The position numbers were made by a program, and so were the translations under genes. The notes beneath the pieces were generated by a model, which was not told where the DNA came from, did not search any database, and saw only the letters and a list, made by a program, of their open reading frames with translations. Below are positions 1 through 10,239 of a stretch of 64,000 nt of DNA, one piece after another. This DNA comes from Euptelea pleiosperma (lineage: Eukaryota > Streptophyta > Magnoliopsida > Ranunculales > Eupteleaceae), in contig CM068543.1 in NCBI GenBank assembly GCA_035048495.1, forward strand, positions 34,845,096 through 34,909,095, in the 5' to 3' direction. Numbering within the stretch: the first letter of the stretch is position 1; every line of letters starts with the position of its first letter.

Positions 1-365
1 TCTTCTCTTAGCATCGGATCTATTTTTCATTTTTTTTATTTCTTTTAGTCATTTATTTGTTCTTCTTGTAATTTTTTCTTTTTTTAGTTTAGTTTTGATT
101 ATCAAGTGTAATATTTTTTTATCATTAGAGAGATTGACAACCTCTATTGATGACCGGTAAAAACTCGTTCTCTAAAATTAAAGTTATAAAGTATTTTTTT
201 GTCAGAATTATTTTTGGTTGATCAAGTTAATTTCACCATTCTCATCCCCTTCTTGTGGTTCGACCCCGTATTTGCACTATACATAAATCGTTGATTTGGC
301 TTTTGTAGATTTGGGTTTGATTAGACAGTAAAGTACAACGACTAATCAAAATACTGTGAACCAAA

Positions 366-382
366 TGGCGTCATTGCCGGGG
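366..382 (+). other. Primer binding site, tRNA-Asp type
   Basis: TGGCGTCATTGCCGGGG differs at two positions from the complement of the 3' end of plant tRNA-Asp (TGGCGCCGTTGCCGGGG), the primer of Athila/Tat retroelements. Both differences are C-to-T or G-to-A changes within former CpG sites, as expected from methylation decay. It fixes the element's orientation as plus strand. Confidence 0.75.
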
Positions 383-1319
383 AGGGAGAACAAAAGGTGA
401 AGACAACTATCAAGCAAAAATATTCAAGCAAAGAATCATTCTCATCTTTTTCTATATTTTTTTTGTTTCGGCATCCATGTAAGTACCACTTGTGCACCGA
501 ATCCCCCTGTTAGCGGTTTCATTTCTCAGTTTCAAAAGTCCTTAAAAAAATAAAAAAAAAATTTTGCTTTACTATTGTAACTATTTTTTTGCTTTATTAG
601 CATAATTTCTTTCTTGCTTTATTAGTGTAATTTGTTTTTTTTGCTTTATTAGTATAAAATCATCCTGGCTTTATTATTATAAGAAAAGAAATTTTTTTTT
701 TTGCTTTATTAGTATAAATTTTTTTATTAGTGTACTTTTTTTCTTGCTTTATTAGTATAATTTTTTGTGCATTTACTATGTTGATTTATTGCTTTAGCAT
801 TTTTACATTAAAATACTTAAGGGCATTGGAACCCCAATAAGATACAATTGAGATTTCATCACCCATCCCGTGGCCCAAAACCACCACCCTTGCATATTGT
901 ACCCAAAGCCTAAATTAATTTAAAAATCATTAGACATTGGCCTTATGGTTTCGAGCTTGATAGGACGGAAGCGGTTGTTAGCCACTCCAGTGAGCTCTAT
1001 CAAATTGATAATAAAGGACAGTCTCTGTATAAGGAAATAAGGACGTACTGTCATTAAGCAGGCCTAGTGCCTCTCCTTCTTCCTTAAGAGTACTACTTGT
1101 TGTTGGTTTGGCAGAATTTAATTTGTAAGCTTTCGGCTTAATCCGGAACAGTTAGGAGTTGTCTAATTAGGAGAGATTTATTTTAGAAATACTCCAAATA
1201 TTTCTCAAAAAAAAAAATTAGAAAAAAAATTGGTTACCCTTCAATTAAAATAAGATAAAAGTCAACTTTCGCTTGTGTGGTGTACCAAAGAAATGTGAGA
1301 ACCAAAGGAAAGAACTATA

Positions 1320-1947
1320 ATGGATTACCGAGAATCGAAGGGGTTTAGTGCATTTTCATATGCAGATTTTTTCTACAATGATGGGAGAAGATTTGAACAT
1401 GAAAGTGTAATGAACACCTATGGATGTTCTTTTAATCCCTCAAGTTCTAAGACTTATCCAAATTTTAAAAAATTGGCAAAATGTTAACGATCCTAAATGG
1501 CCTTCTTCTTGTACATCTTATGTATCCTCTTCAGAGGAGATCCTAGAGGAAGCGTTCGAAGCATACTTACATAATATGAATATCATCCACCAATCAAACA
1601 AAACAATCAAGCATGCAAGTTCTTCAACAGCTTCAAACTTTTGTAAACACACCTACATTGTACTTTAATGCCAATGAAGATGAGGAACTCACAAGATTTG
1701 AGAATATCGAGGGTGACGATGAACTAAATTTTTCTGATACAATTAATTATCACCCCTCAATTCAATTTTGTTCCTCACCAAGAAGACAATGAGGATATTG
1801 AGATGCATGAGGATGAACCTTTAGAAATTTTTGTGCAAAATAATGCATCTCAATTAAATTTTCTTACCCCATGGAAGCTTGTTCTGAATATTGTGATGAT
1901 GATGTTGATGAGGATGATGCTATAAGGAGGACATCTTTTTGCCTGAT
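1320..1947 (+). pseudogene. Broken gag-like frame of the 5' retroelement
   Basis: An ATG at 1320 opens a 55-codon frame that starts MDYRESKGFSAFSYADFFYN and stops at 1485-1487. The sense continues in another frame, where residues read from about 1500 (NDPKWPSSCTSYVSSSEEIL, followed by an acidic, helix-like stretch ending LHNM) resemble the part of plant Athila/Tat gag-like proteins that precedes the glutamine-rich helix. A D/E-rich tail (about 1780-1930) runs into the CACTA insertion. Its short N-terminus, rich in aromatic and acidic residues, resembles the start of the family-A gag-like ORF at 30807, 43333 and 55838 (minus). At least one frameshift is needed, and no zinc knuckle is visible. 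The function is a structural-protein relic at most. Confidence 0.5.
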
Positions 1948-1960
1948 CACTACACCAAAG
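1948..1960 (+). repeat. CACTA left terminal inverted repeat
   Basis: CACTACACCAAAG matches the CACTAC start and the A-rich continuation of plant En/Spm termini. The inverted partner (CTTTGGTGTAGTG) was not found in the window. Confidence 0.8.
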
Positions 1961-2250
1961 TTGGCAATTTGCAACAGGCAATATTTTGAGTTTGCAACGG
2001 TTTTAAACCATTGCAAATTAAAAACGGACCAAAACGATTTCAAAACTTGTCAACGGCTCATAACCATTTTAAAATATATTTAATCGTTGCAAAAATTGTC
2101 TACAAATGTAATTTTTGCAACGGATCTGTTCGTGTTTGAAGCGATTAGAACCGTTGTAAAATAAGTATCATAACCGTTGTAAATTGATTGAAATGGTTCT
2201 AACATAGGTTTACAACGGCTTAAAACCGTTGTAAACATTTTTTTATTCGA
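1961..2250. repeat. CACTA subterminal repeats
   Basis: At least eight direct and inverted copies of a degenerate motif around CAACGGTTTTAAACC or ACCGTTGTAAA lie here (for example 1996-2020, 2053-2075, 2150-2160, 2176-2184 and 2212-2236). Such clusters are the binding region for the TNPA-type protein in En/Spm elements. The last copies form a palindrome, ACGGCTTAAAACCGTTGT. Transcription of the element would start downstream. Confidence 0.75.
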
Positions 2251-2329
2251 AAAAAAAAATTGTGCGTACACGTGTTCCCGCGAAGACACGACCCTATATA
2301 AGGCCCTAATCATCTCAAATCCGTTTACT

Positions 2330-2830
2330 TACAGCCTTTTTGATATTTCCTCTCAAACCCTGGATCAAACTCTCACTGCTCTTCCTCTCAAACCCTAACC
2401 CTAATCTTTTTGATTCTCTCAAATACTAACCCCTCCCTCGGCTTCTCCTCATTCGATTATGTTCTCTCTATCTGGTTTGATTGTGCCCATTGAGGATGTC
2501 ATATGAAAGGAAAAAGCTCCATCCCATAGCTCCGAAGCGATTCTCCTCTATCTCTCCCAACGTCTTCATCGGATTCAAACAAGGTAAGATGTTTTTGAGA
2601 AAGGGTTTTCGATCAGTTTCGTTATCTCTCTCTCTCTCTCTCTGCTCTTGCCCTAAACCCTAGCTCTCTATTTGCACACAGAGGACGCCATGTCAAAGGG
2701 AAAAGCTCCATCCCATAGCCCTGAAGTGATTCTCATCTATCTCTCCCAATGTCTTTATCGAATTCTCAGAAGTTAAGATGTCTCTGAGAAAGTGTTTTCG
2801 ATCGGTTTAGTACCTATCAATTTGGGTTTT
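2330..2830 (+). pseudogene. Gene-like leader with a duplicated first exon (captured fragment?)
   Basis: A pyrimidine-rich, telo-box-containing leader (AAACCCTAACCCTAATC near 2393) of the type found in plant 5' UTRs is followed by two diverged copies of one exon, 189 bp apart (2492-2620 and 2681-2810). Copy 2 keeps an ATG (2690) and reads 28 codons beginning MSKGKAPSHSPEVILIYLSQ, with its stop at 2774-2776, but its splice donor is damaged (GTTAAG). Copy 1 has lost the ATG (ATA TGA) but keeps a consensus donor, AG|GTAAG, at 2584. Each copy therefore lost a different essential signal. I do not recognise the protein. It could be a host gene fragment captured by the CACTA element or the element's own 5' exon. 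A (CT)n run lies at about 2622-2642. Confidence 0.45.
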
Positions 2831-2935
2831 GGGTTTGGGAATATGGATCCCTCCTAGTTTTGAGAAGTTTTGTGAACTGGTTCATGAATCAGAACTTGTT
2901 TGTGTCCGATTCACAAACCAATGACAGTCTGCAAT

Positions 2936-3160
2936 CAGGTTTAGAACTGTCTATGTAGTCTGCTAGATAAGGTTTACAACTGTCTATGGAGTCTGCAGGT
3001 TTACAACTGTCTATGGAGTCTACTAGATCAGGTTTTCAACTGTCTATGGAGTCTGCTAGATTAGGTTTTCAATTGCTATGTTTTTGCTAGATCATGTTTG
3101 CAACTGTCTATGGAGTCTCCTAGATTAGGTTTACAACTACTTCACCTATGGAGTTTGCAA
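2936..3160. repeat. Minisatellite, period about 40 bp
   Basis: Five to six degenerate copies of a unit built on ACAACTGTCTATGGAGTCT followed by GCTAGATCAGGTTT. One copy is shortened (about 2998-3020) and the outer copies are most diverged. It lies within CACTA internal sequence, probably in an intron of the captured gene-like region. There is no coding content. Confidence 0.7.
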
Positions 3161-5423
3161 TCTGCCATAATCAAACTTCTAACCAAATACCATGCTACAA
3201 GTCTATTCTAACTTATAGCTGCAACCAAACACTTGCAAATTCGATCAGACTGACCTTACGATAGAGAAGAAATAGAATACCTTTCAACAGTTTTTCCTAA
3301 ATAATGTCAATTAAATCTTTATAATTCATAATCGTAAAACCACAATTTACCAAACAAGTGAAGTCCCTATGATATTTACTATTCAATAACCAAAGAGTGG
3401 TTTGAATGTTGTGAGCAATGAACATGGAGAATAGACAAATCAACCAATTCTTTTACCCTTTAGATGATGAAATGTCACGCAAAGGTTGCAAGATTATTAG
3501 AAATAATAAATTGTTGGGAGACTGAAGCATTAAGAGTTTATTAAGAACTGTGAAACTATTGATGAACAAGCTTTCATGAGTATATAGTACAACCCTTATT
3601 GTTATGGCGTTGTTTTCGTACTTGGTCGCTCATTAAGGTTTTCGCTTGTACGTCATTTTTCCATCTCACTATGGATGCTAGGGCACATGTTATATTTCTA
3701 AATGTTCATCTTATCTCAAGATAAAGCTAGTTCTATGTGTTAGACTATTATTGATAGAGGATCCATACTTGCCCCGTTGCTTAATTAGAGAAATAATTAA
3801 CGAGTTTTGAGCACTTAGATGACCTAGATCAAGTCTCCAAATTAATGATAACTGAGATCTACAGGGAAGGATGACTATGATAGAATGGTGAGTTAAGGTA
3901 AAAACCAAAAATACTCCTATAGCTGAATATGAAGGACTTGGCAGTATAGAGTTTTTATATCTAAACCTCCAAAATCTTGTCCATCATTTGTTAAAACATC
4001 TGAATTTTTTTTCAACTTTGGATTCGAATAGGACGTCCAGCAGAATCATTGCCTTTTACTTTGCTTATTTTACTTTTCTCTTTTTAATGATACATGAGAT
4101 TTCAGATAAAGATTTATTTGCTCTAATCTTTTATTATTTGCAGAGTTTTTGGGGTAGGTTTAATGCTAGAGTTCTATCTCTGTGGATCGTTGACTGCATA
4201 ATATATGTTATAACAACATGCTATGACTATGTTTATTGGTGGATGTGATGTTCCATAGCTGGTTTATAAATTTTTTCTGATTTGGTCTATGTCTATATCT
4301 GATTTGGTCTATGGGGACAAGTGTAGCTTATTGAATTCCTTGTTACTTTACTTCCAGTTCCTCCATAGATAAATGCACTTAAAAAAAATCTATGGCCTAC
4401 TTTGTGGCAAATGCATACCCTAGTTATGGTGGGCCCCACTTAACCTTCACCATGTTTAGTAAAGTGAGAGAGGGAAGTAGGAATATAATTATTATATATG
4501 GTAGAAAATGTACCATTTTACTTGCTAACAACTTGAAATTAAGCATGAAAATGAAGTCCAGCAAAATAGTTCTTTTTTTTCCATGTATGTATGTATGCAT
4601 GTGTATGTACTCATATAAATTGAAAAAAAATAACAATAAACATTGAAAAATCAGAGGAAAATAAACAAACCCAGTATTCAAAACATAAAATGGTATTGAA
4701 ATGATTATTTATATCAATGAAACTCTTCTAATATCATTCAAACAGTAGAAAGAGAAAGAGATAGAAATTAAGAAAACTCACTTATGAGCACTGTACTCAT
4801 ATTCCAAGTTGATGAGATGTTGAGAAAATGAAGGGCTTCCTTGAAGAAGAGCACTGAAACTCTTTCCCCTACAAATCCTGTTGAAGAAGTACTGCATGGG
4901 TTTCTTAGTTTCCATTGATGTTGATGATGGTGTGTCTTCTGGTTTTCACACCCAAATATTAAACTAAAACTGAAGAATGTTCTTAGTAATTGTTAAGATT
5001 CATTTAAAAAGAATAAACCCTAGATCTTAAGGAAATGGGATATTTTTCACCAACATTACTCATCAATGAAAATCCCACAAGGGAGGTGAAGAACCAATTT
5101 CAGTTAGCCCAGCAAGTCCTATCTACTTATTTAAAGAAAACATTTATAAGGTTTGATTATTTGCCTTATGTTGAATTTTATTTCAAATTGATGATTTTGT
5201 TTGATTAGCCTATGTATTGTAATTGACATGCTTTTGCATTGGCTGCTCAACAACCTGATTGACATGAGGGTATTGTTTTATCATAATCTTATAGTTTAAT
5301 TTGGATGTTATGATTTCTGTTAGAGATTCTTAGTTCTTGCTCATGTATATGCTGCTCAATAACATGAAGGATTTGCTAGATTAGTTTATATTTTATCTTG
5401 CATAGGGATTTATATTTGATTAG
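3161..5423. other. CACTA interior, AT-rich, no recognisable gene
   Basis: About 2.3 kb of AT-rich sequence without a conserved frame in either strand, apart from the minus-strand exon-like segment at 4778-4915. A short tetranucleotide run (ATGT/ATGC type) lies near 4583-4606. The segment ends at the TATGG target site of the family-A solo LTR. It may be intron sequence of a captured gene. Confidence 0.5.
4778..4915 (-). other. Possible captured exon, 45 codons, unrecognised
   Basis: On the minus strand an ATG at 4915 opens a 45-codon frame (start METKKPMQYFFNRICRGKSF) preceded by an A/C-rich leader containing ATCATCAACATCA, as in plant 5' UTRs. The stop TGA overlaps a good donor context (AA|GTGAGT at about 4775-4781), so the frame could be a first exon that reads on after splicing. 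Composition (mixed charge, aromatic, no low complexity) is more protein-like than that of neighbouring frames. I do not recognise the family. It may be chance. Confidence 0.3.
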
Positions 5424-5878
5424 TATGGTGATATTCGCTCAAAAGTGCTTATTTTAAGCAATTATCCTTCTAGTGTTATCACACTCTCCTACGTAAAACC
5501 ACTCTATTTATCCACTTTTCTACGTAAGAGTCTCTTCTGTGGCGTAGAACACACTTTTCTGGACGAAATGGTATATTTGCATGCATTAAATATATTTTCG
5601 GAAGTCTAGATGTAAAACCGTTCTGATTAAGTCTCATTACGCGCTTCTTTTGTCGCAGGAAACCCGATTGGAGAATTTTAGGGATTGTGGGCCCATAATC
5701 AACCTACAATGCCTTTAATCAAAGCATAGAGAGCCACAGGCTATGACTAGAAGATATGGGCCAAATATGGGCTGAATAAGAGGACCAAAAAGCTGGCCCA
5801 AAGAATGAAGAGAGCAGCAGAGCTTTTAACCAAGAGATGGACCAAAGCGTTTAATGCCACATGAGTCAGCAAGGAATG

Positions 5879-5953
5879 ATGGTCTACTCTACTGGAGAAG
5901 TGTGAGGATGGTCACAGTGAAGACCAGGGTTCCAGACCCTCTACTACCATTTT
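5879..5953 (+). other. tRNA-like module in the solo LTR
   Basis: Box B-like GGTTCCAGACC (one mismatch to GGTTCGANNCC) sits in a T-arm with the stem AGGG/CCCT and 7-nt loop TTCCAGA. It begins 32 nt after a decayed box A-like TACTCTACTGG, the spacing of a tRNA gene. A TTTT run (5950-5953) lies 8 nt after the T-arm, where a Pol III terminator would follow a 7-nt acceptor strand plus discriminator base. Acceptor and anticodon stems do not pair well. Confidence 0.5.
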
Positions 5954-6594
5954 CTCTTTAATTTTATAATATTTTCTCTCTCCTCTCTCTAAACCTCATC
6001 CTCTCTCTACCCTCAAATCTGAATCATCCGATTCTCTCTCCCTCCTCAGTCACTCAATCCTATGGCCTACCTTGGCCAATTTCTATCGCCCGATCATCAC
6101 CATCCATCTCTACTGTACGATCACTCAGTCAGTCCCCCGATCATTCATCTCACCATCTCATAAATCTGATGGCCCTCATCACTTCATGTTCAATCCTATG
6201 GGCCTAAGCCAAGATAAAATGCGGGCCCATTAGCAGTGACCAACGGTATAGCCATTTAGTGGACCCCACAGCCTTTATGATAGAATATCCCTCTATTTCA
6301 CCCAAAAGAGGAACTTTCCCAAGAGTTTGAAATTTACCCAAAAAAAGGGGGAAAGTTGTAAAAGAATAAAACCTTCTTATAAAATTTGCCAAAGAAAGGT
6401 TTCTTTTTAAAAGATTTTTATAAAAGAAATAAATAAGGGTTGTGGGTCCACTTTAAGTTAGAACCGTTAGATCTTTAGAAAGAAGGAAAAGTTTTTCGAC
6501 CAAAACGGGAGGGTATGTGGCGATTTCCAATTCGGGAATAAAAGAGGTCATCTCCCACTAATTACAGCCAGCACGATTTTCAAAAGAAATTAGA

Positions 6595-6637
6595 AACCGT
6601 GGGTTTCTAATATAGGAACCCACGGTTCCTATAAAAA
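6595..6637 (+). promoter_or_regulatory. LTR core promoter: perfect palindrome plus TATA box
   Basis: AACCGTGGGTT (6595-6605) and AACCCACGGTT (6617-6627) are perfect inverted 11-mers, 11 nt apart. Three bases after the second arm comes TATAAAAA (6630-6637), the best TATA box of the LTR, so transcription would begin near 6660-6670 at the CT-rich initiator-like stretch. Related LTRs keep a palindrome at this place with different sequence. Confidence 0.55.
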
Positions 6638-7826
6638 GGGAGGATATTTTCATTACCTCGGCTCTCTCTTCAGTCATTCTCCCCCCCCCCTCCCATTCTC
6701 TTCCACGGACTGCAACTCTCTTCTATTCTTGACTGCCATCCTTCACACAGCCCGTCTCTCTCCACTCTCCTTTCTCCAACGCCCCTCTCTCTCATTCTCT
6801 TCCCAAAAGAGGAACCAAAAAAAAAAAAAAAAAAAAAAAAGGAAGAAGAAGAGGGAGCGTTTCTTCTTGAGAGGCTGTCCCAATCTCTAGGTCTCTCCTT
6901 TCACAATCGTCCCTCCTTTTCCTCTCTTCCACCGCTTCGCCCTCGCCTCTCTCACAAAAACCAGAAAAAGAAATAAAAAAAAAGAGAGAAGTAAAAGAGG
7001 AGAGAACGGTGGGTTCTATCTTCCTCAGCCCGCCTGCAACAGTGCCTCCACCATTGCCATCTTCATGCTTCATCCACCATTGAAGGATCTCCACGTCAGC
7101 TCCATCTCCCACCTGCAAACAAGTTGCAGGCGGTGAAAACCCCCAAACCGTCCTCATTTTCTTCACCAAAAACCAAAAAAATAAAAAAAAAAAAAGGGAA
7201 GAAAAGAAGAAGAGAGAAGAAGGAGATCTGGGCGTCACCACTCCTCCTTGCTGCTCCACCTTGCTGCTGCAACACCTCCAGACCGCCTTCCTCTTCTTCC
7301 ATCACCTACTGCACCGCCCCACATCTCAAACCGAGCCAGAGTTGCAGGTTGCAACTCCGGCGAACTGCTGCAGTAGCGTTTTCATCCCCCTTGTCACATG
7401 CGATTTCCCACGCCTCCATCCACACTTGCAGCTCCCACGAGTTGCAGGCCGATCAGCCAGATCTCACATCTGTATGTGAACCACACCTGCACCATCCTCT
7501 TTTCTGCATCACCGTTGCAGCCTGCTACCCACTACAACCATCCTCGTCTCCTCGAGCCTAGCCGTCCTAAAGAGAAGAGCAACCACGCTGCCACCAGCCT
7601 GCTCCACCACCGATCTTGTTGGTCGAACCAGCAAGAATAGCCTACTCCTCTCCCCATGCCTTCATCTCTACAAGCACTTCCATCCCGTGGGATCTCCTTC
7701 CCTCCTTTGACGCAAGGTGCATGCTTCTTTCCACGTCAAGGCTTCAAAGGGATCACCTGATCCACTACAACACCATCTTCCTCCACACGGGCTGAGCTCA
7801 CCACCATCACCATGCAACCATCTCTC

Positions 7827-7835
7827 ATGGTAAGT
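7827..7835 (+). promoter_or_regulatory. Conserved ATG overlapping a 5' splice site in the LTR leader
   Basis: ATG|GTAAGT lies 635 bp before the LTR end and is followed by CT-rich sequence with several possible CTCTCTAG-type acceptors. The same motif sits about 600 bp before the end of the other two LTR variants (26249 plus; 58224 minus). It may mark the start of a leader intron. Confidence 0.4.
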
Positions 7836-8469
7836 TCCTCTACTTCTCTCCCCCATCTCACCACTTTCTCTCTCTAAGTTATCTTTTTCTCTATCTAAAC
7901 TTTCTCTCTCTATTTGTCTCTAGGTTTTCCCCTTTCTCTCTCTACCTTATTTTCTTTTCTCTTTCTATTTTTTTTTCTCTCCTATTCTTAATTTCTCTCT
8001 CTAGGTTTCAATTAGTCTTTCCCTTAATTCATCTCTCTCTCCATCCATTTCTCTCTCTAAAATCTCCCTCTCTAATTAGTTTTTTTTTTTTTTTTATCAG
8101 CTTTACTTGAATCTCGATTATATGCATTGTAGACAATTCTGATTTAATAAAGAATTTTGATTATGAGTTATATTTGGATTATTAAGTTCTCATTCCTATT
8201 TTGATCAATATTGTTAATGTGCACAGTTCTGTTAAAAATCCAATCAAGATTATTTTAGATCTCACCCCACCATTCTAGCAATTTCCGTGTTCAATGTGTT
8301 CTTATTTGTGCTAATGCGACTAATCCCGAGTGCGGATCGACATCCGACACGAATCCACAATACAAACCTGTAATTTTGCAAGAATTTTGAGGCTCGGATC
8401 ACATTACAAATCTTGTTGATTCTAGGGTTTCCGTAACCAACGACGCGGAAAAACCCTACTTTCATATGG

Positions 8470-9247
8470 TGCTTTATTTTGTAAAGCAACACTCATATGC
8501 CAAATATTTTTAATAAGCATATCTGATTGGTATAGTCAAGTATAATTTTATTCATTGTGTGATTTGATCAACCTGTAACAGTCCTGACACCGCTCTGACC
8601 CATGGTATAGTGAATGATGACTCGTTGTGGTCTATCTTACATGGCTTAGATTGACTCTAGGTGGTGCATATCTATGTAAAAATTACTAGAGACCTAGTCA
8701 CCCTTCCCCTAGAGATATAAGTTGCCCATTTGAGGATTGTTATTTGTTATGTTATTTATTATGTTATTTATCTTACTCAGTGAGTGAGATGCTTATTTAT
8801 CGAAGAGATGTACTGTTTACATTAATCTCTTCATACATGTCCATGTCATTTGCTAGCACGATATGCTGCTTACAAATGATGATCCTTGAATTGTCCAGAG
8901 TGGATAGTTTAGCAATTGATATGTGTTATGTGTTGTTGTATACATGAATTGTATGTACTTGTTCAAAATCTGGTAATATGTCGTCGTTTTTCCCCAGATA
9001 TATGATTTTTGGTTATTTTTTATGCCTTTGCTATCTTTGATAGTTGAATTGGCATGAAAATTAACAAAAAATGTCTGTATATTTGGGGAAATGCGTCAGA
9101 ATGCTGTGAATTTTAAACAAGCACATACAATTCATGTATATGTACAACACATAGCAAGATCAATTCTTGAATGGGTTAGGGTTGACCTAACAGCAGTTGA
9201 ACCTATGTATTCAAATTAAAACTAAAGTAATTAAGGCATAACAAACA
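8470..9247. other. CACTA interior upstream of TNP2, no gene seen
   Basis: AT-rich sequence between the solo LTR and the transposase, with no conserved frame. It probably holds the distal part of the original 5' region or an intron of the transposase transcript. Confidence 0.5.
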
Positions 9248-10239
9248 TTGTATGTCCTAGTGCACTATATAGCGTCATCAATCAATAAAGAGTGGATGAC
9301 GTTGGACGATCGAGCAACGGTGGAGTACGCAGAAGGAGTTGCTTCATTTCTAGAGTTTACGATGGAGAATTGTGATGGTCATAATAGGTTTTTGTGTACG
9401 TGTATTAAATGCCGAAATAGAAGAGGGATAATGGTCGGCCTCCACACGATTTCAAAACATTTGTTTGAAAATGGTATTGATCGATCGTATATTACGTGGT
9501 TTTTTCATGGAGAAAGAAAACCTTCAAATGATAAACAACCATCAACAAAAGAGTTTGTTGTTGAAAACAATTGTGCGGACAATCCTAGGATGGATGAACT
9601 TGTGAACGATGCATTTGGAAGGATTGGTGAACATGCTGATGCATTTATGGAGGATATCTTAAGAACCGAAGATGGGAATGAAGGCACTTCGAATGTTCAT
9701 GATCATCAAGTGAATGAAGAGAATAAATATAAATCATTACTCGATGATGCAAAACAAGCATTGTACACTTCATGCCCAATAGAATTCACAAAGTTGTCAA
9801 TTATTGTTGAGTTGTATAACCTGAAGGTATGACATTCGTGGTCAGACAATAGTTTAGGTGACCTTCAGTTGCTAAAAAAGTTGTTACCTGGAGGAAACAC
9901 ATTACCAGAAAATTTTTACGATGTTAAGAAAATGATCAAAGATTTGGGCATGGCGTATGATCAGATACATGCATGTCCGAATGACTGTATTCTGTATTGG
10001 AAAGAGCACAAAGACAAGCAAAGTTGTCCAGTATGCAGTGCGTCTAGATGGAAGTCTGAGTATGTGGCACAGAAGCAACGTAAACTAGTCCCTGCGAAGG
10101 TTTTGAGATATTTTCATCTAGCTCCAAGGCTTAAGAGACTCTATAGTTACTTGTATATGTAGTATTCAATTGTACTTTGGTGTGCAGTATTTCATGGATA
10201 TGTAATGAAATGACTTGGCATGCAAGAGCGGAACAATCA
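9248..10239 (+). pseudogene. CACTA transposase TNP2, N-terminal part
   Basis: The frame begins with a transposase-associated domain (PF13963 type): KEWM, a Y-EGV-FLEF stretch, the cysteine cluster CTCIKC, then H-LFENGI and ITWFFHGE at about residues 14-90. After an acidic linker it reads into the Transposase_21 domain (PF02992 type), with PIEFTKLSIIVELYNLK, LPGGNTLPENFYD, ACPNDCILYW and C-VC-ASRWK. One TGA (9830-9832) interrupts it; the frame on both sides is the same, and CGA to TGA at a CpG would explain it. A second stop (10160-10162) and a frameshift precede EMTWHARAEQS (10207-10239), where a family-B LTR is inserted. The ATG at 9248 is only the first in frame and may not be the original start. 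The protein would bind terminal repeats and cut the element ends; this copy is dead. Confidence 0.88.

Larger units (their letters stand above)
1..1947 (+). mobile_element. 5' part of a decayed Athila/Tat-like Ty3/gypsy retroelement
   Basis: Bases 1 to about 360 look like the 3' end of an LTR followed by the junction typical of Athila/Tat elements: a GGTTCGACCCCG stretch near 257, then a tRNA-Asp-type primer binding site at 366-382. A long AT-rich untranslated leader follows (about 383-1319), with many near-repeats of a TTGCTTTATTAG motif at 560-770, and then a broken gag-like frame from 1320. The element is cut off at 1947, where the CACTA terminus begins; its remainder is not seen in the window. 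No pol domain is present. The layout (PBS, long leader, short gag-like frame) matches the family-A elements further right, so it is probably a related, older non-autonomous family. The exact LTR boundary is not defined. Confidence 0.7.
5429..8464 (+). mobile_element. Solo LTR, family A (A1-like), 3036 bp
   Basis: The LTR starts TGATATTCGCTC and ends CCTACTTTCA, and is flanked by a perfect 5-bp target duplication TATGG (5424-5428 and 8465-8469). No PBS or internal sequence lies on either side, so it is a solo LTR left by LTR-LTR recombination. Its first 180 bp and last 190 bp match the LTRs of the right-hand array, while its middle has diverged. It contains a tRNA-like module (5879-5953), a palindrome beside a TATA box (6595-6637), a long CT-rich leader with an A-run at 6819-6840, and a conserved ATG/splice-donor motif (7827). 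The intact TSD and the diverged sequence make it an older, independent insertion into the CACTA element. Confidence 0.92.

Noticed and set aside
2393..2409. Telomere-like repeats AAACCCTAACCCTAA
   Set aside because: Only two units; better explained as a telo-box in a plant 5' leader than as an interstitial telomere.
8262..8492. Minus-strand 76-codon frame at the LTR end (and 20332-20568 plus)
   Set aside because: These are the conserved U5/LTR terminus of family A read in one frame; the similarity between copies is nucleotide-level LTR homology.
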